NCBI GenBank assembly: GCA_010014835.2
Contig: JAAAKB020000025.1
Location: forward strand, 1,903,312 to 1,928,455
Direction of reading: 5' to 3'
DNA length: 25,144 bases
Source: Apostichopus leukothele
Taxonomy: Eukaryota > Echinodermata > Holothuroidea > Aspidochirotida > Stichopodidae
A program made the translations under genes and the position numbers. Positions 1 to 10,648 of this stretch are shown here, one piece after another. Each line of letters begins with the position of its first letter. Position 1 is the stretch's first letter. The notes below the pieces were generated by a model that worked only from the letters and a program-made list of their open reading frames with translations, had not been told where the DNA came from and did no database searches.

Positions 1-289
1 ATTCGTTAATATATAGGTCTAGGCCAGTACGTAAATTGATCAGATATTATTCAAACTAAGAACACAGAAACCAGAAAAAATCGTGTTTTGTTTTCTTTAT
101 TTCAAATAGTAACACGTAGATATTTTTATTATGTCCGGGATTCCCGGGAATGATACCGAAACGAATGTAATAACCGGTTGTTTTCCCAATACCGGTAGTA
201 GTTACACATTGCACTGTGATCGGGATTAGTCAATACCGGGATCGGGATACCGGGATTCACTTGACTACCGGGATCCCGCACAACCCTAG
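1..289. mobile_element. End of a hAT-like DNA transposon (partial)
   Basis: The window opens inside a block whose last ~155 bases are rich in CCGGGAT/CCGGTA words in both orientations, unlike the AT-rich sequence around it. Read on the minus strand, the block begins at about 289 with TAGGGTTGTGCGGGATCCCG. This is close in style to hAT terminal inverted repeats, which often begin with CAGGG/TAGGG and are followed by palindromic subterminal repeats. The other end lies upstream of the window, so neither the opposite terminal repeat nor the 8-bp target duplication can be checked. No transposase reading frame is present in this portion, so it may be a non-autonomous copy or just the terminal part of a larger one. 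The assignment to hAT rests on terminal-sequence style only. Confidence 0.5.
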
Positions 290-3200
290 TTGTGACTGTT
301 TATAGATGCTTGATCCTTTAAGTGTGGAAAGTGTCCGTACAGCTCTGGTTGGGACCGTTCAAAATATCCAGAAGGATTCTACTTTTCAGCTCCTGAGCTA
401 ACCAAATGCAGGAATAGTAACATATTTTCATCAAGTTTCACACTATAAACATTCTGATATTGACATCAAGGAGGATGGAAATATTGCAAAAGAACACTTG
501 AATTTCTCTCACTCTCATTTTGAATTAAAATGTAACTGAAAAAGGAGAACGATGTTTGTGAACTTTTTTTCGGACTGGGTAGTAACGGCTTGGACAGGTT
601 AGTAAAGTTTTCGGACCTTGTTCCAGGTTCCCAAACTTCCAGGTTCCCAATCTTCCAGAATACCTGGTCCAATCACTAATCCAAATGTCATTGCTTTTCT
701 GCCAAAATCAATCGATGTTGGACTGATTATCAGGATGTGCTTTAGGTATCAGAGGATATCGGCAACGTACAGTAGGTTTCATTGTGGTGCCAGTAAAATT
801 TGCATCAATCTCTGATCATATTAGGCTGCAAGATTTCTACTTCACCAATAGCTGACATTGTTTCAACGGTAGGCCTTACTTTATACAGTGCTGCTGCATG
901 GAAGTCGACACAAATGTCGGCATTCAAAAGTCTAATGATGTTTGAGCAATGTCAACCTACATTTTACTGCATACTAAGTCTGAGAACACATTGATTCACT
1001 CACCAACCCCCTCGTTAGCAAATAAAATTCAGTTTTTTGGCGACACTTAAAAATTTGTTAACCGCTTTCGGTTAATCCTGGTAAAGTAACATCAAAAATG
1101 ATATTGCCTATAGTAGCCTTGAGTACATAGTAAAACCAATCATAACATTACAAAAAGTGTACTGTACAGTAGTAAGCAGTACTGTGTGGACACTTTAAAG
1201 TAGTGTTTGTAACCATCTTGAGTGTACTTTGACATTAACAGCTACGAATTAATCAAAATAAATGATGACAGTATCCCAAGTTTTTATGATGCAAGGATTC
1301 TGACGTTATAGCTGCCTATACCTTACATTGAATACTTGATCAACAAACATGGTTTATGATTCAAGACTTACAAATAAACTCGGCCTGTAGTTTACAACTC
1401 AACTCTCTAAGTTTAAAATTGAGATAATGTGAGAAAATATTTCAGGCATACACTATGTACTGTAGTCTCAGAAGTCTGTGATCAGAAGGCTTTGGCTTTT
1501 GTCAAACACATATTTTACTGGTACAGCATCAAACGTTATGAAGTTATTGTTTCCCTTTGCAGGTTACAATTCTGCAATTTCTGCAACATGATTCCCTTCT
1601 GGAGACATGTAGAATTCCAGGGGATTAATTCAACTAGTTATTCAACAGGTTGTAGTTAATAATAGTAATGAAGAATGGAAAGAATACGTATGTAATTCAT
1701 GTTGGGTAACTTGTTAGGTGGATTACAAAAAATATCTCCTTTACCTGTTAAACTGATAAAACACTTGCACTTTGCCCCCCCTCCCCTTCCCCAGATGACT
1801 GCCCACTCCCTTCCAAATCTACCATTCCAAACCATTTGACATAATTAGTTGGCATTGAGAAGAACTTGCCTGAAGTTCACCATGGAAATTTTAGCTTTCA
1901 AAATATCAACTTACAAATTTACAGTACTTAACCATGCTCAAGTTTGCATACTATTTGTACTGTACATAGCAGTAAAAAGTTCAGATAAAATAATACTACT
2001 TAGCTAGGCTGTAGGTGGCCATTATCAAAACATTGGTCTTTTGTTACTATGTCATTATTGATTTAAGAAATCCAAAGCTCTCTGTGTCAGATTATGATCA
2101 CAATGTTGAACAAGAACTTTACCATGGGTAATGTTTTTCCTCATGTTTAGGAAGCCAGGAGAGCATAAGTTTACCATTGCAAACCAGCACTGCCATAATG
2201 TATACTGAATCCCTACCTGTAGGTAATAGTTTGCCTTTCCTTAGGTTTCTGGGTAAAGGAATGTAAAACAAATGTCACAAGTGTCACAAAGCTCCTAGAT
2301 TATTTTGAAAAGTTTTTGTGTGTCTATGGTTTATGTTACTGAGACCAACCAGGTTTGCCCTTCTGACTCATGGGCCAAATCTGCTATTGAAGTACCCAGC
2401 AAAACCAATTTGAAAACAAGTGTGGACAAGTGGGACTCTTGGACTGTATGTGACATCACTCAAAGTTTCCATGATAAATGGTATATACAGTCAAAGTTTC
2501 TCAGAACTTTTGATTGGTATTATCCTACAGGAACTATTTATCTTTTTAAGCTGTTTGTATTACAGATGTACAGTTTAAATGGACTAGACAGGGATTTTTG
2601 TGAAACTGTCCTTTCTGAGACCAATATGGCAATTTAGGCAATGATGTTGGTCGGCAGTGTGTGGGGTGCGGTAATCTTGCCACAAGTAGGTAGAATGCTC
2701 GTGTAATGCAAATGATAACTGCTGTTTGGCGGTTTAATTTCTATGGATGACCTTTTCAAGCACGGAAGTGGAATTTATGCCTCTAGGATGACTAGGGTTA
2801 AGTGCCATATAGACTTTGAATTTTCAGCAATTTTCCAAAAATTTCCAGAAAGTTCTGAGAAATTTGACAGAAATAGTTTTCCTTTGAAGTTGAATGTATC
2901 AGGGTTTGTTAGAAATTGTACAAATGATATACCAGAGCCTTACTGTAGTTTCTGTTTTCTGTGTTTCAAGAAGATTTTCAGCCTGCCTTAAATTTTAGTT
3001 TCTCAAAGGAAGAAGACAGTTGTGTGATCGTAGCTTTGGCTTATTATAGAAGTAGCCAGAGTGCTGGAGTGGAGGTACATTGGACTAATTTTATTTTTTC
3101 TCCCCTTCTTGTTTATTCTCAATAATTACAGAGCAAAGGCTTCAAGAGGACAGTGAGGTAAACCACAGTCTGTCACTGCCATGATAAAAAAAATATAGTG

Positions 3201-4231
3201 AATCGTGACCCCAACTATTGTAGGTGTCACTACTCTGAAGGAGAGTTGTAAAGAGCTCAAGCATCAAAAGTTGTATTTCATGCAGCAGTGTTTTGAAGGT
3301 TCCCTTACACCACAATATGTATGGTGTTGGTTCAATGGTTTCTCAATGTTTTGATCTGTTACTGTATGTAGTCTTGTATGTATGTAGTGTTTGTTGTCTT
3401 TACTATGGTGATAGGGCGTTGCAATCATTCACAATGCTACATGGAATATTCAACAACCACTGTCAGTTTAGAAGTTACTGCCTTCTTTTGTGGGTTGGAA
3501 GACCTGATTTCAAAAGGTTATTCACCACAGTGAACTGTACCTACTTTTATTTCATTGTTTTTGAGATGGTAGGGCTTACACTTACAGCACTTTTCAGCTT
3601 GTTGTAGGTCATAATATTTAAAACAAGAACAGTGGTAGTGTCGTGCTGATATCGCCAATATCGGTTTTTGTGAGCACTAGCATTTTTTGTTTTTTTGGAA
3701 GAACACATGCTTATCCTTCCTGTTACTTCTGTAGTATGATTCGTTACTCTGTTTGACCAACTACGTTCAACACTTAGGATGCAAGTCTTACAAACAATCG
3801 TCAAATGGAGCCAGAAATGTTTTTAGCATAAATGGATGGTAAATGATGACATCGTGCATTAAATAAAACTTATTTCATGTAGAAAAGACATTAGCCTATC
3901 TTGGCTAAGAAATTATACTACCCATAGTATTTACCAGAACCAAAACAAAAACATTTCCTTCCAATTTTTAATTTCCTTCTTCTTTGTTTCTTTACATATG
4001 GAAACTGTAATAAATGGGGCAGTAGCATGACAGCATTTTGTCATAGGTACTATACAGTATGGTGTCCAGCTCGTGACGTTCTTGATTGTACCCTCATGAC
4101 ATGTATTCATCAACTTTTTCAACCGTGGAGGCTAGAGATTGATTCGTCAAAGAAAAAAAAAAGAAAAAAAATAGATACTAGTAAAGATTAGTAAAGAGAT
4201 GAAACGCTAAATTGCTCTTGCTCTGACTTTG
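290..4231. other. AT-rich non-coding stretch, no supported gene
   Basis: This stretch holds no exon that I can support. Open frames at 2305-2637 (110 codons, +) and 2743-2991 (82 codons, +) are the longest, but neither shows a recognisable domain, a convincing splice context or unusual composition. Frames of that length are expected by chance in roughly 37 percent GC sequence of this size. Copies of the TACTGTA/TACAGTA word occur throughout, for example near 1161, 1922 and 2579. It is probably upstream intron or 5' flank of the CRTC gene. Confidence 0.5.
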
Positions 4232-4295
4232 TTTTACATGATACATACTGATACATACTTTTTTACATGATACATACGTTTTACATGATACATAC
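4232..4295. repeat. 17-bp direct repeat, three exact copies
   Basis: The unit TTTTACATGATACATAC occurs exactly at 4232-4248, 4261-4277 and 4279-4295. Between the first and second copies sits a partial duplication (TGATACATAC) of the unit's end. The array is short and AT-rich and is most simply a local slippage or unequal-exchange minisatellite. Confidence 0.85.
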
Positions 4296-5049
4296 TGATG
4301 GTTTGAACTGGATCAGACAACTACTGCATCACTGTAGTCTGTACTTACTTTATATATACTGTGTCACTAGTGTCTCAAGATGTCTCAATCCGTTGATGGC
4401 ACACATAGTGAGATGAATTAGTACCTCACATATTACTGTAAACTGTGAACAGTAGGTATTTGTAGCATGTGGAAGTGGTTAATTAGTTTACTGTACATCT
4501 CTCCAGATCAACCCGCCAAGACCTTTTCTGTAGATTCCATAAATTTCAAGTGGTGCATGAAATTAACTGGAAAGCAAGGAAATACATGAATAAATAAATA
4601 CACATTGCATACATGTCAAAGATGGTAATCCGAGAACGTGGCTGTCTGTAGACAGTGTGCACGCGGGTAAGAAGTTATATAATTAAAAGATAAAGAGTTG
4701 GAAATTGAATACTGGATCCTGTCTAGCCATTAAATAACATTCTCGTACAATCTGGAAAGAGAGTATTTGTTTTGATTTGATATTGGAAACCCATAATGCA
4801 TACTGTACTTCCAAATGCAAGTATCAACGTGATCAAGTTACATGCAATGAGAGTGTGGAAAATAACCACAAGTCCAGTTTTACCCTCAGTTACTAACCTC
4901 TGAATGAAGATAGATCTCAAAATATTAATACCACCAATTAATTATTAAAATGTCTCAAAACCTTGGGCGTTACTGTACAGTACAATGAGATGGCCAGTTG
5001 AACCAATTGAACCAGTCACTGAGGAACTGGGAAGACAATGTTAACTGGC

Positions 5050-5111
5050 TGCCAGATAACCCAAGGGCATGGAATATAGAGTGTGCAATGGTTGTGAGGA
5101 GAAAGGTAAGT
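5050..5111 (+). repeat. Dispersed AGACAGGTAAG-family repeat, copy 1
   Basis: Read on the minus strand, this copy starts CTTACCTTTCTCCTCACAAC and continues with GCACACTC and later a GCCCTTGGGTTATCT segment. It lines up with the copy at 7529-7602 (CTTACCTGTCTCCCCACAAC, GCACCTCA, GCCCTGGTAATCT). It is the most diverged of the seven at the core, with one base different from AGACAGGTAAG, but its flanking match is among the best. The GGTAAGT on the + strand is a strong 5' splice-site consensus. The upstream open frame here has no recognisable product. Confidence 0.6.
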
Positions 5112-7436
5112 TTGTCACAGTTTGTAAATTTATCCAAATCAAGAAAGTTTGGAGATCTCCTACCAGTTTAGTGAGAGCACAGCTTACCTTTTCATCAAGT
5201 GACAAAGTTTTGTGACAACTTCAAACTATGGCAGAACAACTTCAGTTGCTTGCAAGTGTTAATTCCCACCGCCACCCAAAACACACACACATCCCTTCCA
5301 AGTCACTGGATGGAGAATTCCAAAAGATAGTTACTGTATGCAGGTGATGCTTTTAACAGCAAGATGTCTTCCTTTAATTGAAATCACGCAGCACTTGGCT
5401 AAATCCTGAGGTGTATTGTATGATCCTGTCGAACACTAGCCTGACATACTGTAGTGCACAGCATTGACCAGCAATGTACAGTATTACATTTTGTGAACCT
5501 ACATTAAAGAAGGGTCAGAATGTAGTGGAATTGGTATGAGAACACCATAATGTATAGTACTTCTAAGGCCTTCAGTATCAACTCTTACCTGCCATTTGGC
5601 ATGCAAGTTTCAATTTCCTTCTATAGATATAAAATGATGTGCATGGTTGACTTTTACAGTTTTGAATTTGCCCTGTCAAATTTGGGTAATAGAGGGCGAC
5701 AACTAATCCCCCGTACACGTAACCTTATTTATGTTGTGTACGATACTGGATTGAATGGACGACCATGCATCCTGGAGGTTGTCTTGATTTTGCTGGGGTT
5801 ACAAATCATTTTGCAAAGAAAAACTAGATATTAATTTCCAAAATATCTTTATACAGAGTCCAATAGTGTACTGTCTGTACATACAGTAAGTACTGTATAC
5901 TTTGGGCCTGGATATCTCAAATGCAAAGCAATTATTCTTCAGTGAGTTTTTTTTGTCATTTGATAATAGACAGGTACTGTATACATGTGTGCCACAGTCT
6001 TAGGTTTCAGAGGTGTACATATCAAAGATTTGGTGATCATTGATGTATTTCTTGTATGCATTTAACTTAATTTATTTAACATTAATAAAAATGTTCATTT
6101 CTTGATGTTTTTTAAGCAGTAGTGTATTATGAATCTGTTGTATAAAGTAAGGGGAGCAAATGGCCCCTTGAGAGGTTAAATGAATAGCCCCCTCAATTGT
6201 TGATTTCTGTTGCAACCAATAACATTTTCTAACACTGCATTGTTGGACATGATAATTGGGTGCATAAATTTATTTATCAAATGTTCTGTCTGTCTTTTTA
6301 CCGTACTGTAATTTCTGGTCACAAATGTCACCAGTTCAAGGCAGTTCTACTGTATACTATAGGACCACAGTAAAAGAAGTCAGTTAAATGTTTTGTGCTG
6401 TATCAAAAGAAAATAGCTTTTAGCAACAGCCTGATCAAATAAAGTTTGTTTTCATATTCAAATAGAGAATGTGAAAGAAATTGCAAGTTTACAGTGGCAA
6501 TTGAAAAGTCTAATATATATGCAATTGTATGTGTGCTCCAGAAAAGGTGGTATGAATACATTTTCTGAATAGGGTACAGTAGATCATAATAAATGATAAT
6601 GATCATGATAAAGTGCACTGAGAAAAAGTCATGAGATTGATGAACATTATTGCTGAATTTTTTTTTGACAGATTCTAGTCAGTGGCATTGTATATTTACA
6701 GTGTTTCTACTGAAAGTCTTGGTTACTATGGAAACACTACAATCATTATTGTGTATCAAAATGACAGGAGTTGTTTGCAGGTGTTTGATAGAATGAACTT
6801 TAGGAATGAATTTAATTTTGGTGAAAAAAAATTGTGGAATAAATTTAATTTCAGTTCTGAGATGACATGATAGTTCATTATCATGATTAATTGCTTTTGT
6901 GTCCTTCATTTATTTTTATTAATATTTTTTTTTTTAGAAGGCTGTATACAGTAGTAAGAATAGTGAGTTCTGTATACATACATATTCCTATGCTGCAAAG
7001 AAACGGAAAAGGAATCCAAATTAAATAAACAAGACTTACAGTCTACAGTATACACAGTAGGGTAACGAATAATGAAATTATTATATTTGACATACATACT
7101 ACTGTATCATATAGGGTGCCCTGTGTTCATTGTGGCTTGATGACACAACTGGCTTTTAATGAGACTATGCTTTTCATCAAGTGATTTTTAATGAGACATT
7201 GTTGCAAAATGCACTTCAACAACAAAAAAACAAAAAAATGTGAGTGCTTACTGCCAAGAGCAATCCACATTATGGTTCAAAATTGTCATTGTTCTGAGCT
7301 GTTCGCTCTTAGACTCACTGAAATATTCTCAAAGCTATCATTGTTCTTACTATTGAGTGGTTCACATACGTACAGTAGTTCATATGCATACTGAACCTGA
7401 GGGATTATTTAGGGTTCAAATTTATGTGTAGCAGGT
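5112..7436. other. AT-rich non-coding stretch, no supported gene
   Basis: No exon, RNA gene or named repeat is recognisable. A short (AC)n run lies at about 5281-5290. Several TACTGTA/TACAGTA words are present. Open frames here (for example 94 codons at 5550-5834, +) show no domain and no supporting splice signals. Confidence 0.45.
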
Positions 7437-7750
7437 TTTGAAGGTTCTGATATTGGCCTTTAATTGAAAATACTATTGTTCCTAGATGTACAAATCAGCT
7501 ATGCATCTTTTTAGATTTACTTCGCTCCTCGCTTACCTGTCTCCCCACAACCTAAGCACCTCATTCTACCGTGTCTAGTATGCCCTGGTAATCTTTGTAG
7601 ATATATAGCAAACTTTAGCAATTAGACCATGTTGCATTTAGCCATATTGAAGGTTCTGAATTTAGTATCTGATAAAATACTATGGTCCCTGTGTACAAAA
7701 CACCTAAGCATCTGTGTAGTTTTATAGCAATTGGACCATTTTGCGTAGCA
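7437..7750 (+). repeat. Diverged direct duplication, about 105-bp unit
   Basis: The unit beginning TTGAAGGTTCTGA at 7439 recurs at 7648. Both copies continue through an AAAATACTAT-G-T-CC segment, a TGTACAAA word and TATGCATCT/TAAGCATCT. They end with a shared TAGCAATT-GACCAT-TTGC segment (about 7616-7635 and 7725-7744). The first copy is longer because an extra 75 bases or so lie between its two halves, and those bases are the minus-strand copy of the AGACAGGTAAG repeat family. The duplication is old enough for substitutions at perhaps a quarter of positions by eye. Confidence 0.6.
7529..7602 (-). repeat. Dispersed AGACAGGTAAG-family repeat, copy 2
   Basis: The minus strand carries GGAGACAGGTAAG exactly. 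The + strand reads CTTACCTGTCTCC, then ACAACC, GCACCTCATTCTACC, TGTCTAGTATGCCCTGGTAA. This copy serves as the reference for the family because matching blocks occur in the other six. It sits inside one half of a local duplication and is flanked by near-identical 12-mers (ATCTTTTTAGAT at 7505 and ATCTTTGTAGAT at 7591). These could be a target-site duplication, although part of the right 12-mer also resembles the family itself. Confidence 0.65.
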
Positions 7751-8199
7751 TTTTGATGATTAAAAATGTTATGCTGGATAAATTATGCCCTCAACATCCA
7801 TAGTATACAAACACTGCAGAAAATGGACTCCATGTGAAAACCTGCAGTTGAGCAATAGATTTTGTTAGAGTAGCTCTATCAGGAATGTTGAGTAAGATAA
7901 CATTCATTTTTGACTGAAATATGAAGTTGGATTATTTTATGTTACAAGCCATTTTCACTTAAAGAGCTGTTTTTAAGGACTTTTCGTTGATGAAAATAAA
8001 AGGTGTTAATCTCTTCAAAAACGAGGGCGCAGATTACGCTTGCATGGTTGAGGTCATGATGCTCTGAACAAGACATGGACTACATCCCTATTTTTGATAC
8101 CCTTGACCACATTATCTCACTGGTAATTTGAACCCCAAAGAGCTCTCTTGATATGGATCTTTGGTCAGACGTGTAGAAACCTGTGTGACAGATGAATCA

Positions 8200-8440
8200 A
8201 CAATAATATGATAATAAATAGAGGATTTGTAATGCAGACTTTGCAGAGCACTCAAGGCGCAAAGATAAACAACCAATATGCAGAGGCACACATGTACACA
8301 ATATTAATAATCAAAGAAATTAAGAAATGTCATCAAAAGCATAAGCCATTAAATAAGGTTTTGATTTCTTCTTAAATGTACTGATACTTGGGACCAGCCT
8401 GACTTCAATAGGTGCTATGGCTTGGAAACAGTCACACATT
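8200..8440 (-). mobile_element. 3' end of a CR1/L2-like LINE (truncated)
   Basis: On the minus strand, 8439-8320 encodes a 39-codon frame containing IAPIEVRLVPS, STFKKKSKPYL and AYAF before a stop. This has the WNxLPxxIR...S..FKkxLKtyLf..aF pattern found at the very C-terminus of the reverse-transcriptase protein in CR1/L2-like LINEs. Downstream (8265-8224) comes a TTTGCGCCTTGAGTGCTCTG block and a GCATTACAAAT word, then an ATT-rich tail near 8221-8201. That order is typical of the 3' untranslated region and microsatellite-like tail of such elements in invertebrate genomes. Upstream of the frame an in-phase stop is reached at once, and no reverse-transcriptase core is visible. This is therefore a 5'-truncated, decayed insertion, as is usual for LINEs. 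Clade assignment is tentative. Confidence 0.65.
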
Positions 8441-8734
8441 TAGAGGATAAGACCAATTGCAAGAATAGCCCAATACTTTGCAACAAGGCTTTAGAGAAGA
8501 GCCTTGCACCAGCCTTCTGATCAGGCAGTGTGAAAGATACCTACCTATTGAAGCATTGATACTGTATCCTTGCTACAGTATGCGTTATTGCTGTTATCAA
8601 ACATATTGCAGATAATAAAGCTAAACTGTTTTCTCACAGTCACCTTTGTGTCAGCTCAATGATATGGGTTATGTGGTGTGTTGTACCTTAAGATATTTTT
8701 GGTAGTTCTATTTTCAACTGACTGCTGGCACACC

Positions 8735-8815
8735 CTCCGCTCCCATTTTAGTTCGTGAATATTTCTCGGCTGTGCAAGAGCGATCACACGAATACGACAA
8801 CGGCGACAAGGCTTG
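8735..8815. other. Small CpG-dense patch with divergent short frames
   Basis: Eight CpG dinucleotides fall between 8738 and 8805 in a window where CpG is otherwise scarce. On the + strand a pyrimidine-rich acceptor-like sequence ending ATTTTAG (to 8750) opens onto a short frame beginning REYFSAVQERSHEYD that stops at about 8815. On the minus strand an ATG at about 8749 follows the CpG cluster and opens a frame of only 14 codons. The patch could be a first exon or promoter remnant, an alternative exon or a recent repeat. No homologue is recognised. Confidence 0.35.
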
Positions 8816-8920
8816 ATAAATAGTGTGTGTTTGGCCAAGTGTAGCATCAATGACTGTACAGTAGCATTGAATGTTGGGGATGTGTAAAAGCTCCAGTATA
8901 CAGCTTTCAAATATTGGCAC

Positions 8921-9754
8921 AGTGATATTACAGAGTGATACTCAAGGCAGTAGCTTGGCAGGCCGAATTTAAATAATGCATCTTATTCTTTTAAAGGTCT
9001 CGTGTCTTCATCTGAGTGATATTGTGGTTGATTTAATGGCAAAGTTAAATTGTGTACTATAAACTACTGTACACCAGACGACCAACAATTGTTAGTAATT
9101 GTGCAATAAATATCTGGCGATTTTTTTCACTTTGCATAAACTTGATAACTGTACACGTTCATTTACTGTATATCTGAACACATAAACGCTCTACAGTAAT
9201 TTGGTGGGTTTGTAACATGTTTGGTTCAGTAGTACCAAGCTTAATTTAGGTCTTTCCTGCTTTTGAGTCTATTTTGTTCAACAGAGGGTTACTTCCCAAA
9301 TATTTCTGCTGAACATAGAGACCTGTTACTGGAAATTCCATCAGAGAGACCATATTATACTGTACCCCCAAAACTACTAGTAGTGCTAAATTTGTGAAAG
9401 TCATAAATTTACAAATAACAACATATAGGTTTTAAGGCAAACCTTCGATTGTTTGGAATGAGTATTTCCACAATTTCATAGAGCCCTGGGAAAGAACCTC
9501 GTTTTAACTGTAAATGTTAACATAATGACTGTAGACTGAATAAGGTACAGACCGTACAGAGTACATTTTCACAGAATTAAGGTACCATCCAGAGTTTGTG
9601 CTTGGGATGTCTTCACTTTATAGACCACATAATGTCCACGTTGGTGGGGATATTTCTTGCTGACGTTAAAAGTTGCATTTTGCCTTTGAATTTGCATTAA
9701 TCTGGTTTAAGCATTCTTGATCAGTGAAGGAAACCATTAAAGGTAAGTTAAAAT
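8921..9754. other. Non-coding stretch, nothing recognised
   Basis: I see only unique-looking AT-rich sequence with scattered TACTGTA words. There is one donor-like AAAGGTAAGT at about 9739-9748, but no convincing open exon precedes it. Confidence 0.4.
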
Positions 9755-10035
9755 GTCTGCAAAATAACGTTCCAGCTCTGTTCCGTTAGTCAGATGGTCC
9801 GCAAGCTATGGAGCGGGTCACAACAAGTTTTGGTGGGTCGCTGGATTTTTCCAGACTTTCTAAATTTGATCAACATTGTTTGATGGAGTTGGAGGAAGTT
9901 ATTGTCCTAATATCAAATCCATAGTCGAAGCTTAGCTTTCATGCATTCTGAGTTTGATTCTGAGAGGTTGGGGTTTGGTTGGTCGTGGCTTAGACCTCGT
10001 GGAAGCCTCAGGGTCGAGGGCCTAAAAGTTTGCGG
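9755..10035. repeat. GC-richer repeat-like block, unclassified
   Basis: This block has more CpG and GC than its surroundings. It contains GTCCGCAAGCTATGGAGCGG, GGGTCAC, GGTGGGTCGCTGG and GGTTGGTCGTGGC words. GGGTCGC/GCGACCCACC strings resemble those near the termini of some hAT elements, but I could find neither paired terminal inverted repeats nor a target duplication. It may be transposon debris or a stretch with a different history. Confidence 0.3.
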
Positions 10036-10552
10036 TCCGATGTAGTCCATCAAGATTGCACCAGGAACGATGAAGTTAGCCGTTCAAAGGTTGCAAATGA
10101 AAAAAGAACATTATGTAAAACTGAACACAAACTTTTTTGTAATGGCCGGAGTGCATTTGGGCATTATATTCGAAGGTTTGCGGATCTATGAAGCTATAAA
10201 ACACATTACTCTAAATATGTAGCACATGCCCAACTTTTCTGCATGGAACTACATGGTTACTATAGTACTTAGGAGCATCCAACTGGTTGTAAACACATTA
10301 CATCTTTTACCTTCGATTGGTATCAGTCTTGTGTCAATATTAAATGGTTTTGGTCTGAAAGACGTGCACACTTATTCAACGGACGTCAAAACTGGCAGGT
10401 GTGAGGTAAAGTTTAGCATTGGAGGCCTCAGAAATGTGAGGAGCCTGCTTTCAGTTTTAGATACCAGTGACTGATATTATATATTGTGTACATACTGTAC
10501 TGTACATGTGACTATCGTTCAATATATGTTCCTCTCTCATTTGCATTTATAG

Positions 10553-10648
10553 AGTAGCAACCAACAGCAGCTTGTACCAGCACCACTTCGGTTCCACAGA
10601 GGAAATTCTTTACCTAATGTTAATCAACTTGGAAATCAGTCATTACAG
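10553..10648 (+). CDS. CRTC: CRTC/TORC internal exon with SLPNVNQ motif (partial gene)
   Basis: CRTC proteins are CREB coactivators. Their N-terminal coiled coil binds the CREB bZIP domain, and their location is set by phosphorylation-dependent 14-3-3 binding and calcineurin. This exon follows a CTCTCATTTGCATTTATAG acceptor and ends ACAG|GTAAAT. It is 96 nt, starts and ends in phase 0 and encodes 32 residues. Residues 19-27 read SLPNVNQLG, matching the near-invariant GSLPNVNQIG just after the CREB-binding domain of animal CRTCs; the Gln-rich start (residues 4-6) and the Arg/Gly before the motif also fit. In vertebrate CRTC1 the corresponding exon likewise ends with Gln in phase 0. The upstream coding exon for the CREB-binding helix was not found in 10.5 kb of 5' sequence and probably lies outside the window. 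An acceptor two bases later (10555) would put TAG first and is less likely. Confidence 0.8.

Noticed and set aside
2305-2637. 110-codon open frame on the + strand
   Set aside because: No domain or splice support is visible. At this base composition one or two frames of this length are expected by chance in 25 kb.
8656-8920. Two overlapping minus-strand frames of 84 and 68 codons
   Set aside because: Neither has recognisable protein character. Only the CpG-dense patch within them is unusual and is reported separately.
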